Positions 8,233-15,103 of a stretch of DNA of 32,532 bases are shown piece after piece. The DNA is taken from contig UQNB01000015.1 in NCBI GenBank assembly GCA_900542235.1, positions 1 through 32,532 of the forward strand. Direction: 5' to 3'. How positions within the stretch are numbered: position 1 is the first letter of the stretch; each line of letters opens with the position of its first letter. The DNA comes from an uncultured Collinsella sp. GTDB taxonomy: Bacteria; Actinomycetota; Coriobacteriia; Coriobacteriales; Coriobacteriaceae. Position numbers and translations under genes: made by a program. The notes under the pieces were generated by a model. That model was given only the letters and a program-made list of their open reading frames with translations. It had not been told where the DNA came from and made no database searches.

Positions 8233-9288
8233 TCATCCTCCGATTTGGGACATAAATCGTTGCGTGCCCTCAATTATCGCGTGTTCCTGCGGTTTGTGGG
8301 CCACGGCATCGCGCCAAATCGAAAGGACCTGCATATCATCACCACGGCGCAGGGCGTCGCGCACCGAATACTCGGCATCGCTGAACAGGCACGGACGCAC
8401 GTTGCCATCGGCCGTCAGGCGCAGACGGTTGCAATTCGCGCAAAAATGGTTGGACATGGCGCTAATAAAGCCAACCGTTCCCGCCGCGCCCGGAAAGTGC
8501 CAATAGCGCGCAGGGCCCGCGCCGGCGGGGGCGTCGTTGATGTCGAGCGGTTCAAGCTCGCCCAGTCCCGCCGCGGCGGCCCCGGCATTGATGCGCGCCC
8601 GCAGCTCGTCGCTCGGCACGGTATCGCTCGCATCCCACAGCTCGGGATTGAGTGTGGGCGCGTGAGGGTCCACAGCGCAATGCGAGCTCGTGTGCTCGTC
8701 GCCAATAGGCATGTATTCGATAAAGCGCAGGTGGATGGGGCGGTCGAGCGTGAGCCGCGCGAGGGCTGCCACATCCTGGTTGAGCCGGCGCACCACAACG
8801 CAGTTGACCTTAACGGGCTCAAAGCCCCAAGCCAGCGCCGCGTCGATGCCAGCCATGGTCTGCTCGAGCCGACCCAGGCGCGTGATCTTTCCAAAGAGCG
8901 TAGGGTCGAGCGTGTCGAGCGAAATGTTGACGCGGTTAAGCCCCACATCTTTGAGCAGCGGCGCCAGCTTGGGCAGCAGGGCGCCGTTGGTGGTAAGCGA
9001 GATGTCCTCGATCTGCGGGATCGCGCGGATGTCACGAATAAGCGGGATGATACGGCGGCTGACCAGCGGCTCGCCGCCCGTCAGGCGCACGCGGCGAATG
9101 CCCTCCCCCGCTACCAAGCGCACAAAGCGGGCGATTTCCTCGGCACTGAGCAGCTCGTCGTGCGCGCGGGGCGTCACGCCATCGGCCGGCATGCAGTAAA
9201 TGCAGCGGAAATTGCACTTGTCGGTAACGGCAATGCGCAGGTAGTTGATATCGCGGCCAAAGCCGTCATGTTGCACGTGCCCGTCCAC
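8233..9288 (-). CDS. moaA: GTP 3',8-cyclase MoaA (radical SAM, molybdenum cofactor)
   Basis: This 351-aa enzyme carries out the first step of molybdenum cofactor synthesis, cyclising GTP with S-adenosylmethionine. The N-terminal radical-SAM cluster motif is CNFRCIYC (Cys25, 29, 32), and LTGGEPL follows. The C-terminal substrate-binding cluster uses Cys283, Cys286 and Cys300. The last two residues are Gly-Gly, the conserved MoaA tail needed for activity. The start is a GTG with GGGGAGGG 4 nt upstream; no in-frame ATG lies nearby. It is the first gene of a two-gene operon with moaC-mobB, and its terminal GGA GGA codons also provide that gene's Shine-Dalgarno. moaB, mogA, moaD, moaE and moeA are not in the window. 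Confidence 0.95.
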   Translation of the reverse strand: MDGHVQHDGFGRDINYLRIAVTDKCNFRCIYCMPADGVTPRAHDELLSAEEIARFVRLVAGEGIRRVRLTGGEPLVSRRIIPLIRDIRAIPQIEDISLTTNGALLPKLAPLLKDVGLNRVNISLDTLDPTLFGKITRLGRLEQTMAGIDAALAWGFEPVKVNCVVVRRLNQDVAALARLTLDRPIHLRFIEYMPIGDEHTSSHCAVDPHAPTLNPELWDASDTVPSDELRARINAGAAAAGLGELEPLDINDAPAGAGPARYWHFPGAAGTVGFISAMSNHFCANCNRLRLTADGNVRPCLFSDAEYSVRDALRRGDDMQVLSIWRDAVAHKPQEHAIIEGTQRFMSQIGG

Positions 9289-9328
9289 GCAGCCCTCCCC
9301 TCGCGCGGCGTTTTATTCTTCGGAAAAC

Positions 9329-9334
9329 ATAATA
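9329..9334 (-). promoter_or_regulatory. Weak candidate -10 box of the moaA operon
   Basis: TATTAT on the minus strand would place transcription start about 33 nt before the moaA GTG. No convincing -35 is seen at the expected distance, so support is only positional. No molybdenum-cofactor riboswitch was recognised in the 130-bp leader. Confidence 0.25.
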
Positions 9335-9420
9335 CCCCACGAGAGAATCACGCCGACACCCGTACGACAGGACAGGTCGCTTCAAGCAAAACGGACTATC
9401 CAAGCCCATCCTCGGCACCC

Positions 9421-9485
9421 AAACCGTCCCAACATTCGATGCTTTTTCCAATTTTGGCAAAAAACGTCGAATGTTGGGACGGTTT
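9421..9485. repeat. ACATTCG long palindrome, copy 2 (stem variant)
   Basis: AAACCGTCCCAACATTCGA (9421-9439) pairs perfectly over 19 bp with its inverse at 9467-9485, around a 27-base loop that contains ATTTTGGCAAAAA. Relative to copies 1 and 3, two stem positions differ, and both changes are matched on the opposite arm. It lies downstream of the nuclease-like gene and upstream of moaA. Confidence 0.92.
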
Positions 9486-9523
9486 GTCCGCTCACAGCAC
9501 CCAGCAGAAGGGCCAAAGTGTCC

Positions 9524-10561
9524 CTAGAGGTCCCCACTCCAGTTGCGAATCACGAATTCCCGCAGGTCATTCTGCCGTTTCTGGAATGCCTCGCTTCGGT
9601 CGCACTTGATGCCCATAGCAAGTGCGATAGCGTTCATCGCCCGGTGCAATTGCAGCTGATGGGCAAACTGAGTCCCGGTGAGGACAATCATCCTAAAGCC
9701 CAGCGCGCTCAGTACGGTCATACGCTCCGCATCAGACGCACTGCGCTGTTTATCAAGATGATCCGAGCCGTTGTATTCAATCCCCGTACCGCTCGCAGGC
9801 GCATATACGTCGATCTCGAAATACCCGGCCTTAGCAAGATACTTGAACTCGTTGGGAACATCGACCCGATGGTTGAGCTCGATCTTGGTGTATCCCAGCC
9901 CTCCCTGGGAACGCTTCGCGACGACCAGGATTGCGGTGGCCGTCTCCATGGGCGACCGCGCGCCATCGTGCACGCGCCTGAGCACGGCGGCCGCGCGTAT
10001 AGCCCCCTGACGAGATCGGTTCTCATTGCAATAAGCAATCAAATCGGCAGCGGTATACCTCTGCCCCATCTCGACATAATCGTCCGTCGACAGATGATTC
10101 AAATGGTATCGGGCACAGATTTCGTAACCATATTCCAGCTGCTCGGGTTCGCTCATCCACGAACCCGCTTGGACAAAGCACATGAGCTCATCAACCACCA
10201 GAAGGCCTTCTGCCACCTCGATAAGATGGTCTGAAGGTACCGGCGCTCCAAACACGTGGCACCTAAATCCAGCCGGCGTCGAGCGCTCAAAATCGAAGTT
10301 GACGAGCGTATCGATATGATCGAGCTCTTCTCGTGGAATACCGAGCGCAACCAGATAGTCAGTAACGATCCCAACCGCCGTTGAAGCCCTCAGCCCCTTG
10401 GCATCGAGTCCCAATTTGGGCAGGCTCGCGGTCGGCTCCGCCTCGTTAGCAAGCGAGTCCTCATCGTATAGGCTGCTTGCTCGCGAGAGCGGCTCGGACG
10501 GGCGCGCCACGTTGTGGTACAACCAGGCAGTCTTATGGGACAGGACGATCGGCAGGTCCAT
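9524..10561 (-). CDS. Uncharacterised protein with C-terminal DUF559/Vsr-like PD-(D/E)XK-type domain
   Basis: This 345-aa protein starts at an ATG with GGAGG 5 nt upstream. The N-terminal two thirds match no family I can name with certainty, although the opening LPIVLSHKTAWLYH and general layout recall actinobacterial proteins with an AbiEi-type region before a nuclease-like domain. From about residue 203, SPMET, then YFEIDVYAP (Asp251), GIEYNGSDH (Glu262) and LSALGFRMIVLT follow the order of the DUF559 / very-short-patch-repair-like fold. The usual Lys of the E-x-K motif is Asn here (E-Y-N), so nuclease activity is uncertain. No signal peptide or membrane segment is seen. The gene stands alone, bracketed by copies 2 and 3 of the ACATTCG palindrome. 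Function is not known. Confidence 0.7.
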   Translation of the reverse strand: MDLPIVLSHKTAWLYHNVARPSEPLSRASSLYDEDSLANEAEPTASLPKLGLDAKGLRASTAVGIVTDYLVALGIPREELDHIDTLVNFDFERSTPAGFRCHVFGAPVPSDHLIEVAEGLLVVDELMCFVQAGSWMSEPEQLEYGYEICARYHLNHLSTDDYVEMGQRYTAADLIAYCNENRSRQGAIRAAAVLRRVHDGARSPMETATAILVVAKRSQGGLGYTKIELNHRVDVPNEFKYLAKAGYFEIDVYAPASGTGIEYNGSDHLDKQRSASDAERMTVLSALGFRMIVLTGTQFAHQLQLHRAMNAIALAMGIKCDRSEAFQKRQNDLREFVIRNWSGDL

Positions 10562-10847
10562 GAGCCCTCCAATGGAGTCGGATAACCAACCTTATTCCCC
10601 TGCCCACGGATCCGCACACCTTCGTGCGCAAGAAAGCGATTCCACCCGGTCGAGTGGTAGAAAAACCATCACAACATTCGATGCTTTTCCCGATTTTGGC
10701 AAAAAGCGTCGAATGTTGTGATGGTTTGAGGCGAGGTAAGGGGCATGGAGGGTCAAAGCATCGTACTTTGCAGGGCGCGTGCCCGTATTCAATTGGAAAT
10801 GACCGCACTCGGAGCGTGACTTTCTCGCCCTGCCGCCGACACAAACC
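10562..10847. other. Intergenic region between divergent nuclease-like and MATE genes
   Basis: This holds no credible gene. It carries ACATTCG palindrome copy 3 (10663-10727), flanked by about 100 bp on the nuclease-like gene side and about 120 bp on the MATE side. A short hairpin, CGCAC with GTGCG, lies near 10613-10630. The promoter for the MATE gene follows from 10848. Confidence 0.6.
10663..10727. repeat. ACATTCG long palindrome, copy 3
   Basis: AAACCATCACAACATTCGA (10663-10681) pairs perfectly over 19 bp with its inverse at 10709-10727. The 27-base loop has GCTTTT and AAAAGC that can extend the stem. Orientation is the same as copy 2, so the nuclease-like gene lies between two direct copies. 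Confidence 0.92.
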
Positions 10848-10878
10848 TTGACTCTACAATCGTTATAGGGTTTTCACT
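10848..10878 (+). promoter_or_regulatory. MerR-type promoter/operator of the MATE gene
   Basis: TTGACT (10848-10853) is followed, after a 19-bp spacer, by TTCACT (10873-10878) as a weak -10. The spacer contains an imperfect palindrome, CTCTACAATCGTTATAGGG. An over-long 19-bp spacer with an internal dyad is the hallmark of promoters activated by MerR-family regulators, which often control drug exporters. No merR-like gene is in the window, so the regulator would act in trans. Confidence 0.45.
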
Positions 10879-10920
10879 ACACTGGTAGCTAAACGAACCA
10901 AACCAGAAAGTGCCCCGCCC

Positions 10921-12267
10921 ATGGAACACGACCTCACACGCGGCAATGTCCTCAAGACCATCGCGGTCTTTGCCCTGCCCTATATGCTCTCGTACTTTTT
11001 GCAGATGCTCTACGGCATGGCCGACCTGTACATGATGGGGCAGTTTAGCGGCGCCGCCGGCATCACCGCCGTGGGCAATGGCGCGCAGACGCTCTATATC
11101 ATTACCGTGACGCTCGTGGGCCTGGCCATGGGAACGACGGTCATCGTCGGCCATGCCGTGGGTTCGCGCCGCTTTGACCGCGCCGAGACCGCCATCGGCA
11201 ACACCATCACGCTCTTTATGGGTGTCTCGGTGGTGCTGGCCGCTGTCTTGCTCGCACTGTGCCCGCAGATTGTGGCGCTCATTGGCACTCCCGCCGAAGC
11301 CGTCGAAGGCACTGCCGCCTACCTGCGTATCTGCTTTATCGGCATTCCCTTTATCGCCGCGTACAACATTCTTTCGGCCATCTTTCGCGGGCTGGGCGAT
11401 TCGCGCTCGCCCATGTACGTGATCGGCGTGGCGTGCATCATCAACATCGCGCTCGATTTTCTGTTTATCGGCCACATGGGGCTCGGCCCCGTGGGCGCAG
11501 CGCTCGGCACGGTGACCGCGCAGACGGCCAGCGTTGCCCTCGCGCTCATGTGGCTCAAGAGCCGTCGCACAAACATCCACGTTAAGCGCAGCGACCTGCG
11601 CCCCCAGCCCGAGGTGCTCGGCAGCATTCTTAAAATCGGCGTGCCCGTGGCTGTGCAGGACGGCTGCATCCAGGTGGCGTTTATGTTTATCACCGTCATC
11701 GCCAACCACCGCGGTCTGGTCGACGCCGCCGCCGTGGGCCTGGTCGAGAAGATGATCAGCTTTTTGTTTATCGTGCCGAGTTCCATGGGCGCTACCGTCA
11801 GCGCGCTCACGGCACAAAACGCCGGCGCGGGCAAGGGCGACCGCGCGCGTCAGGTGCTCAAGGATGCCATGACCATCTCGGTGGTGTACGGCTGCCTGAT
11901 TACAGCGCTGATGTGGCTGGTGGCGCCGGCGTTTATTGGCTTTTTTGCCAAGGACCCCGCGGTGGTCGCGGCCGGTACCGGCTATATGCACAGTTATATT
12001 TTCGATGCAATCTTTGCCGGCATCCACATTTGCTTTAGCGGCTTTTTCGCTGCATACGGCAAGAGCTACATCGGCTTTGCGCACAACGTGCTGGCTGTGG
12101 CACTCATTCGCGTGCCGGGCGCGTGGCTGCTGTCGAACGCCTATTCCGGCACGCTGTTCCCCATGGGTATCGCCTCGCCGTGCGGCTCGATTCTGTCACT
12201 GATTATTTGCGTGGTGGCATTTACCGTACTCAACCGTCGCGGAGCTTTTGACAAGTTGGCAGCGTAG
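10921..12267 (+). CDS. MATE-family multidrug/toxin efflux transporter
   Basis: This 448-aa membrane protein has about 12 hydrophobic segments in two similar halves. The start MEHDLTRGNVLKTIAVFALPYMLSYFLQMLYGMADLYMMGQFSG, given here as a region of the first 44 residues, is characteristic of MATE exporters in the DinF/NorM-like branch. AIFRGLGDSRSPMY ends the fourth helix region, and SALTAQNAGAGKGDRAR in the second half mirrors the family repeat. It would expel cationic drugs or metabolites using a sodium or proton gradient; the substrate is unknown. The ribosome site is weak (AGAAAG). A promoter of MerR type lies upstream. It converges on ligA across a shared terminator. Confidence 0.9.
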   Translation: MEHDLTRGNVLKTIAVFALPYMLSYFLQMLYGMADLYMMGQFSGAAGITAVGNGAQTLYIITVTLVGLAMGTTVIVGHAVGSRRFDRAETAIGNTITLFMGVSVVLAAVLLALCPQIVALIGTPAEAVEGTAAYLRICFIGIPFIAAYNILSAIFRGLGDSRSPMYVIGVACIINIALDFLFIGHMGLGPVGAALGTVTAQTASVALALMWLKSRRTNIHVKRSDLRPQPEVLGSILKIGVPVAVQDGCIQVAFMFITVIANHRGLVDAAAVGLVEKMISFLFIVPSSMGATVSALTAQNAGAGKGDRARQVLKDAMTISVVYGCLITALMWLVAPAFIGFFAKDPAVVAAGTGYMHSYIFDAIFAGIHICFSGFFAAYGKSYIGFAHNVLAVALIRVPGAWLLSNAYSGTLFPMGIASPCGSILSLIICVVAFTVLNRRGAFDKLAA

Positions 12268-12363
12268 CGGGGCAACGCGAGATCGCCCTCATCGACGACA
12301 TCATCAGCGACGACCCCACAACCTACGTGACGCAGATCACGGTACCGGTTGCCCCGTCCAAAT

Positions 12364-12404
12364 AAGAACCGCCCGGAAGGCATCATGCTTTCCGGGCGGT
12401 TCTT
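12364..12404. terminator. Bidirectional terminator between MATE gene and ligA
   Basis: AAGAACCGCCCGGAA (12364-12378) pairs perfectly over 15 bp with TTCCGGGCGGTTCTT (12390-12404), with an 11-base loop. The A- and T-rich stem base gives a short U-tract in both directions, fitting its place between two converging genes. Confidence 0.85.
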
Positions 12405-12423
12405 CAATTTGGCTATCGATGCG

Positions 12424-14652
12424 CTAAGTCTGGGGCACCTGACCAGTCGCCAAGATCTGCTCGAGTGCGTCCTCATCCAGCACGGGTACACCCAGCTGCT
12501 CGGCCTTGGTGAGCTTGGAGCCTGCCTTGGGGCCGGCGACCAGGTAGCTCGTCTTCTTTGACACACTGCCCGAAACCTTGGCGCCGAGTACCTTGAGCGC
12601 CGCGCCCGCCTCGTCGCGGGTGCGGTTGACGAGCGTGCCTGTCAGCACGAAGGTCAGACCCGCAAGTGGCTGTGCGTCGGCGAGCTCGCCTGCCACGCCA
12701 GCGTCGGCTGCGGCTTGCGCGTGCGCGGCGCTCAAATCGACCTCGAGCGACAGGCCCGCCTGGCGCAGGCGCTCCAGCACGGCAAGGTTCTCGGGCACGG
12801 CCAGGAACTGCTTGACGCTCGCCGCAATCTTAGGACCGATGCCCTCGCACTCGGCGATGTCCTCTTCACTCGCCAAGACGAGCTTGTCAATCGACAGGAA
12901 TCGCTCGGCGATGACCTCGCCCACGCTCTTGCCCACGTGGCGGATACCCAGGGCAAACAGCACGCGACCGAGCGGCTGGCTCTTGGACTTGTTGAGCTCG
13001 GCGATGATTTTCTCGGCCGTCTTGAGGCCTACCGGAATGGGGTCACCCTTCTTGACGCCCTTTTTGCTGTTGGAGCTGGCATAGATGCGCCCCGTGTCCA
13101 GTCCGGCGATGTCGTCGACCGTGAGCTGGTAGAAATCTGCGACGTCGTGGATCAGGCCGGCGGCGATCATCTTGTCGACGATCTCATCGCCCAGGCCGTC
13201 GACGTCCATGCAGCCGCGGCTCACCCAGTGAAGCAGGCGCTCCTTGAGCTGCGCGGGGCAGTCGATGGAGACGCAGCGGTAGGCGACCTCGCCGTCCTCG
13301 TGGACCACGGGGCTGCCGCACACGGGGCAGACCTCGGGCATGTGCCAGTCGACCGAATCGGCCGGGCGCTTGTCGAGCACCGGGCCCACGACCTCGGGAA
13401 TCACGTCGCCCGCCTTGTGCACGATGATGGTGTCACCCTCGCGCACGTTTTTGCGGCGGATCTCGTCAATGTTGTGCAGCGTGGCGCGCGCGATGGTGGA
13501 GCCGGCGACCGTCACCGGGTCGAACTCGGCGACCGGCGTAAGCACACCGGTGCGGCCCACCTGGATGCGAATCTCGCGCAGGATGGTCTGTTTTTCCTCG
13601 GGCGGGAACTTAAAGGCAATGGCCCAGCGTGGCGCGCGGGCGGTAAAGCCCAGGTCGAGCTGCTGTTGGAAGCTGTCCACCTTTACGACCACGCCGTCGA
13701 TGTCGTAGTCCAAGTCGCCGCGGTGCTCGAGCGCCTGGGCGCAGAACTCGTGGACCTCGGCCGGCGTGGCGCAACGGGCAACGTTGGGGTTGACGCTAAA
13801 GCCGGCGCTACGCAGCCAATCGAGGAACTCGCGCTGACTGTGGACGTGCAGCGGGTCGGTATCAGCAATGGCATAGATAAAGGTGGCAAGGTCGCGGCGC
13901 GCCGTGACCTTGGGATCCTTCTGACGTAGGCTGCCGGCGGCGGCGTTGCGCGGGTTGGCGAAGGGGTCGCGGCCCTCGGCATCGGCCTCGTCGTTCAGGC
14001 GCACAAAGCTGCCCTTAGGCATGTAGACCTCGCCGCGTACCTCAATAGTGCGCTCGCGGTCGGCGCCCATGTGGGCGAGCGCCGGCTCGGACAGGTGCAT
14101 GGGCACATCCTTGATGGTGCGCACGTTGAGCGATACGTCCTCGCCCGTGGTGCCATCGCCGCGTGTGGCTGCGCGTACGAAGGTGCCGTTTTGGTAGGTA
14201 AGGGCCACGCCCAGGCCGTCAATCTTGAGCTCGCAGGTATAGGTGACGCTACCAGCGCCGAGCGCATCCTCAGTGCGCTGGAGCCACGCGTCGAGCTCGT
14301 CCAGATCCATGGCATCGTCCATGGAATACATGCGCGCCATGTGCGCGACCGGCATAAACTGCTCGCTCACGTAGCCGCCCACGCGCTGGGTGTAGCTGTC
14401 GGGCGTCACCAGGTCGGGGTAGGTCGCCTCGATTTCCTGCAACTCAACGAGCATTTTGTCAAAGGCGGCGTCCGTGATCTCGGGCGCATCGAGCATGTAG
14501 TAGCGATAGGCGTGGTAGTCGAGCTCGTGGCGCAGCTCGGCCGCACGCGCTGCCGCCTGGGCACGGGCATCGGTCGGTGCGGTGGCTTCCGCGGTCGTGG
14601 GCGTTTCGGTATCGATGTCCACGCCGTCACCAAACAGGCTCGATTGCTCCAT
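12424..14652 (-). CDS. ligA: NAD-dependent DNA ligase LigA
   Basis: The 742-aa enzyme seals nicks in replication and repair. The start ATG has AAGGAG 8 nt upstream; an earlier in-frame Met lacks a ribosome site. The N-terminal Ia and adenylation domains include ELDYHAYRYYMLDAPEITDAAFD (residues 43-65, the NAD-binding region) and CELKIDG with the adenylated Lys143. The OB fold follows with IVHKAGDVIPEVVGPV, then a four-Cys zinc finger (CPVCG to CVSIDC), helix-hairpin-helix repeats (GLGDEIVDKMI, ALGIRHVGKSVGE, CEGIGPKIAASV) and a C-terminal BRCT domain (LAGLTFVLTGTL to SYLVAGPKAGSKL). All domains are in the standard order. An N-terminal extension of about 30 Thr/Ala-rich residues is longer than usual. 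It appears to be an essential housekeeping gene, transcribed alone. Confidence 0.97.
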   Translation of the reverse strand: MEQSSLFGDGVDIDTETPTTAEATAPTDARAQAAARAAELRHELDYHAYRYYMLDAPEITDAAFDKMLVELQEIEATYPDLVTPDSYTQRVGGYVSEQFMPVAHMARMYSMDDAMDLDELDAWLQRTEDALGAGSVTYTCELKIDGLGVALTYQNGTFVRAATRGDGTTGEDVSLNVRTIKDVPMHLSEPALAHMGADRERTIEVRGEVYMPKGSFVRLNDEADAEGRDPFANPRNAAAGSLRQKDPKVTARRDLATFIYAIADTDPLHVHSQREFLDWLRSAGFSVNPNVARCATPAEVHEFCAQALEHRGDLDYDIDGVVVKVDSFQQQLDLGFTARAPRWAIAFKFPPEEKQTILREIRIQVGRTGVLTPVAEFDPVTVAGSTIARATLHNIDEIRRKNVREGDTIIVHKAGDVIPEVVGPVLDKRPADSVDWHMPEVCPVCGSPVVHEDGEVAYRCVSIDCPAQLKERLLHWVSRGCMDVDGLGDEIVDKMIAAGLIHDVADFYQLTVDDIAGLDTGRIYASSNSKKGVKKGDPIPVGLKTAEKIIAELNKSKSQPLGRVLFALGIRHVGKSVGEVIAERFLSIDKLVLASEEDIAECEGIGPKIAASVKQFLAVPENLAVLERLRQAGLSLEVDLSAAHAQAAADAGVAGELADAQPLAGLTFVLTGTLVNRTRDEAGAALKVLGAKVSGSVSKKTSYLVAGPKAGSKLTKAEQLGVPVLDEDALEQILATGQVPQT

Positions 14653-15038
14653 AGCGGCACTCCTTCGCTCGATTTCAAACGGATACAAGAGTACCACCGG
14701 TCACCATGGGGCCGAATAGCCCTTTCGAACCGCACCGAATCGGCAGCCACCAGACCGGGGTGGACAGTTAGTTCAGATACGTATAAATCCTAGAGCTGAA
14801 TCAGGCACGAACACCCCTGTTTCAACTAATTTGGGCTCCTCGAGACCATGTAAACGTCCCGCTCTCCCTCCCAAACGCCCATTCGAGCCCCATTCCAATC
14901 AAATAATTGCTCAAAACGCATCCTAAGCTGCCCCAGATTTATACGTATCTGAACTAACTGTCCAGACCATTACGAACCAGGCCTCTTGCCAGCCACAAGT
15001 GATCCGTTTTCCTCCGTCCCCAAGGGATCGGTACGAAA
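14653..15038. other. Non-coding region between ligA and the htrA terminator
   Basis: There is no credible gene in this stretch. Its main content is a 204-bp element with perfect inverted ends at 14761-14964. About 108 bp lie between that element and the ligA start and could hold the ligA promoter; I see no clear -35/-10 pair. Confidence 0.6.
14761..14964. mobile_element. Putative 204-bp non-autonomous element (MITE-like) with perfect 29-bp terminal inverted repeats
   Basis: The left end (14761-14789) begins TGGACAGTTAGTTCAGATAC and continues CGTATAAATC-like to base 29; the right end (14936-14964) is its exact inverse. The 146 bp between are AT-richer than the flanks and contain no open frame of note. 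Length, perfect ends and absence of a gene fit a miniature inverted-repeat element mobilised in trans. No clear target-site duplication is visible, so a structured regulatory element is an alternative. Confidence 0.6.
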
Positions 15039-15077
15039 AGAGGGGGCTGCCCCGCGTTGGCGGGACAGCCCCCCTCT
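15039..15077 (-). terminator. Rho-independent terminator of the htrA-type gene
   Basis: A GC-rich hairpin with arms AGAGGGGGCTGCCCCGC and GCGGGACAGCCCCCCTCT (one bulge) is followed on the minus strand by TTTTCG. It lies 27 bp past the stop codon of the protease gene. Confidence 0.85.
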
Positions 15078-15103
15078 GGCCTCGATATGTGCGAAACGGC
15101 TCG

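Noticed and set aside
6912..9609. Two long plus-strand frames (447 and 454 codons) opposite moaC-mobB and moaA
   Set aside because: They are antisense to unmistakable enzymes and lack ribosome sites and motifs.
10789..12084. Long open frame (431 codons) on the minus strand opposite the MATE gene
   Set aside because: The product is a His/Arg/Ala-rich mixture without motifs and is antisense to a clear membrane transporter; it is a GC-rich shadow frame.
12270..12363. Short plus-strand frame ending in VTQITVPVAPSK-stop after the MATE gene
   Set aside because: It has no start codon or ribosome site of its own and open frames of this size are common in GC-rich DNA; a gene remnant is possible but unsupported.
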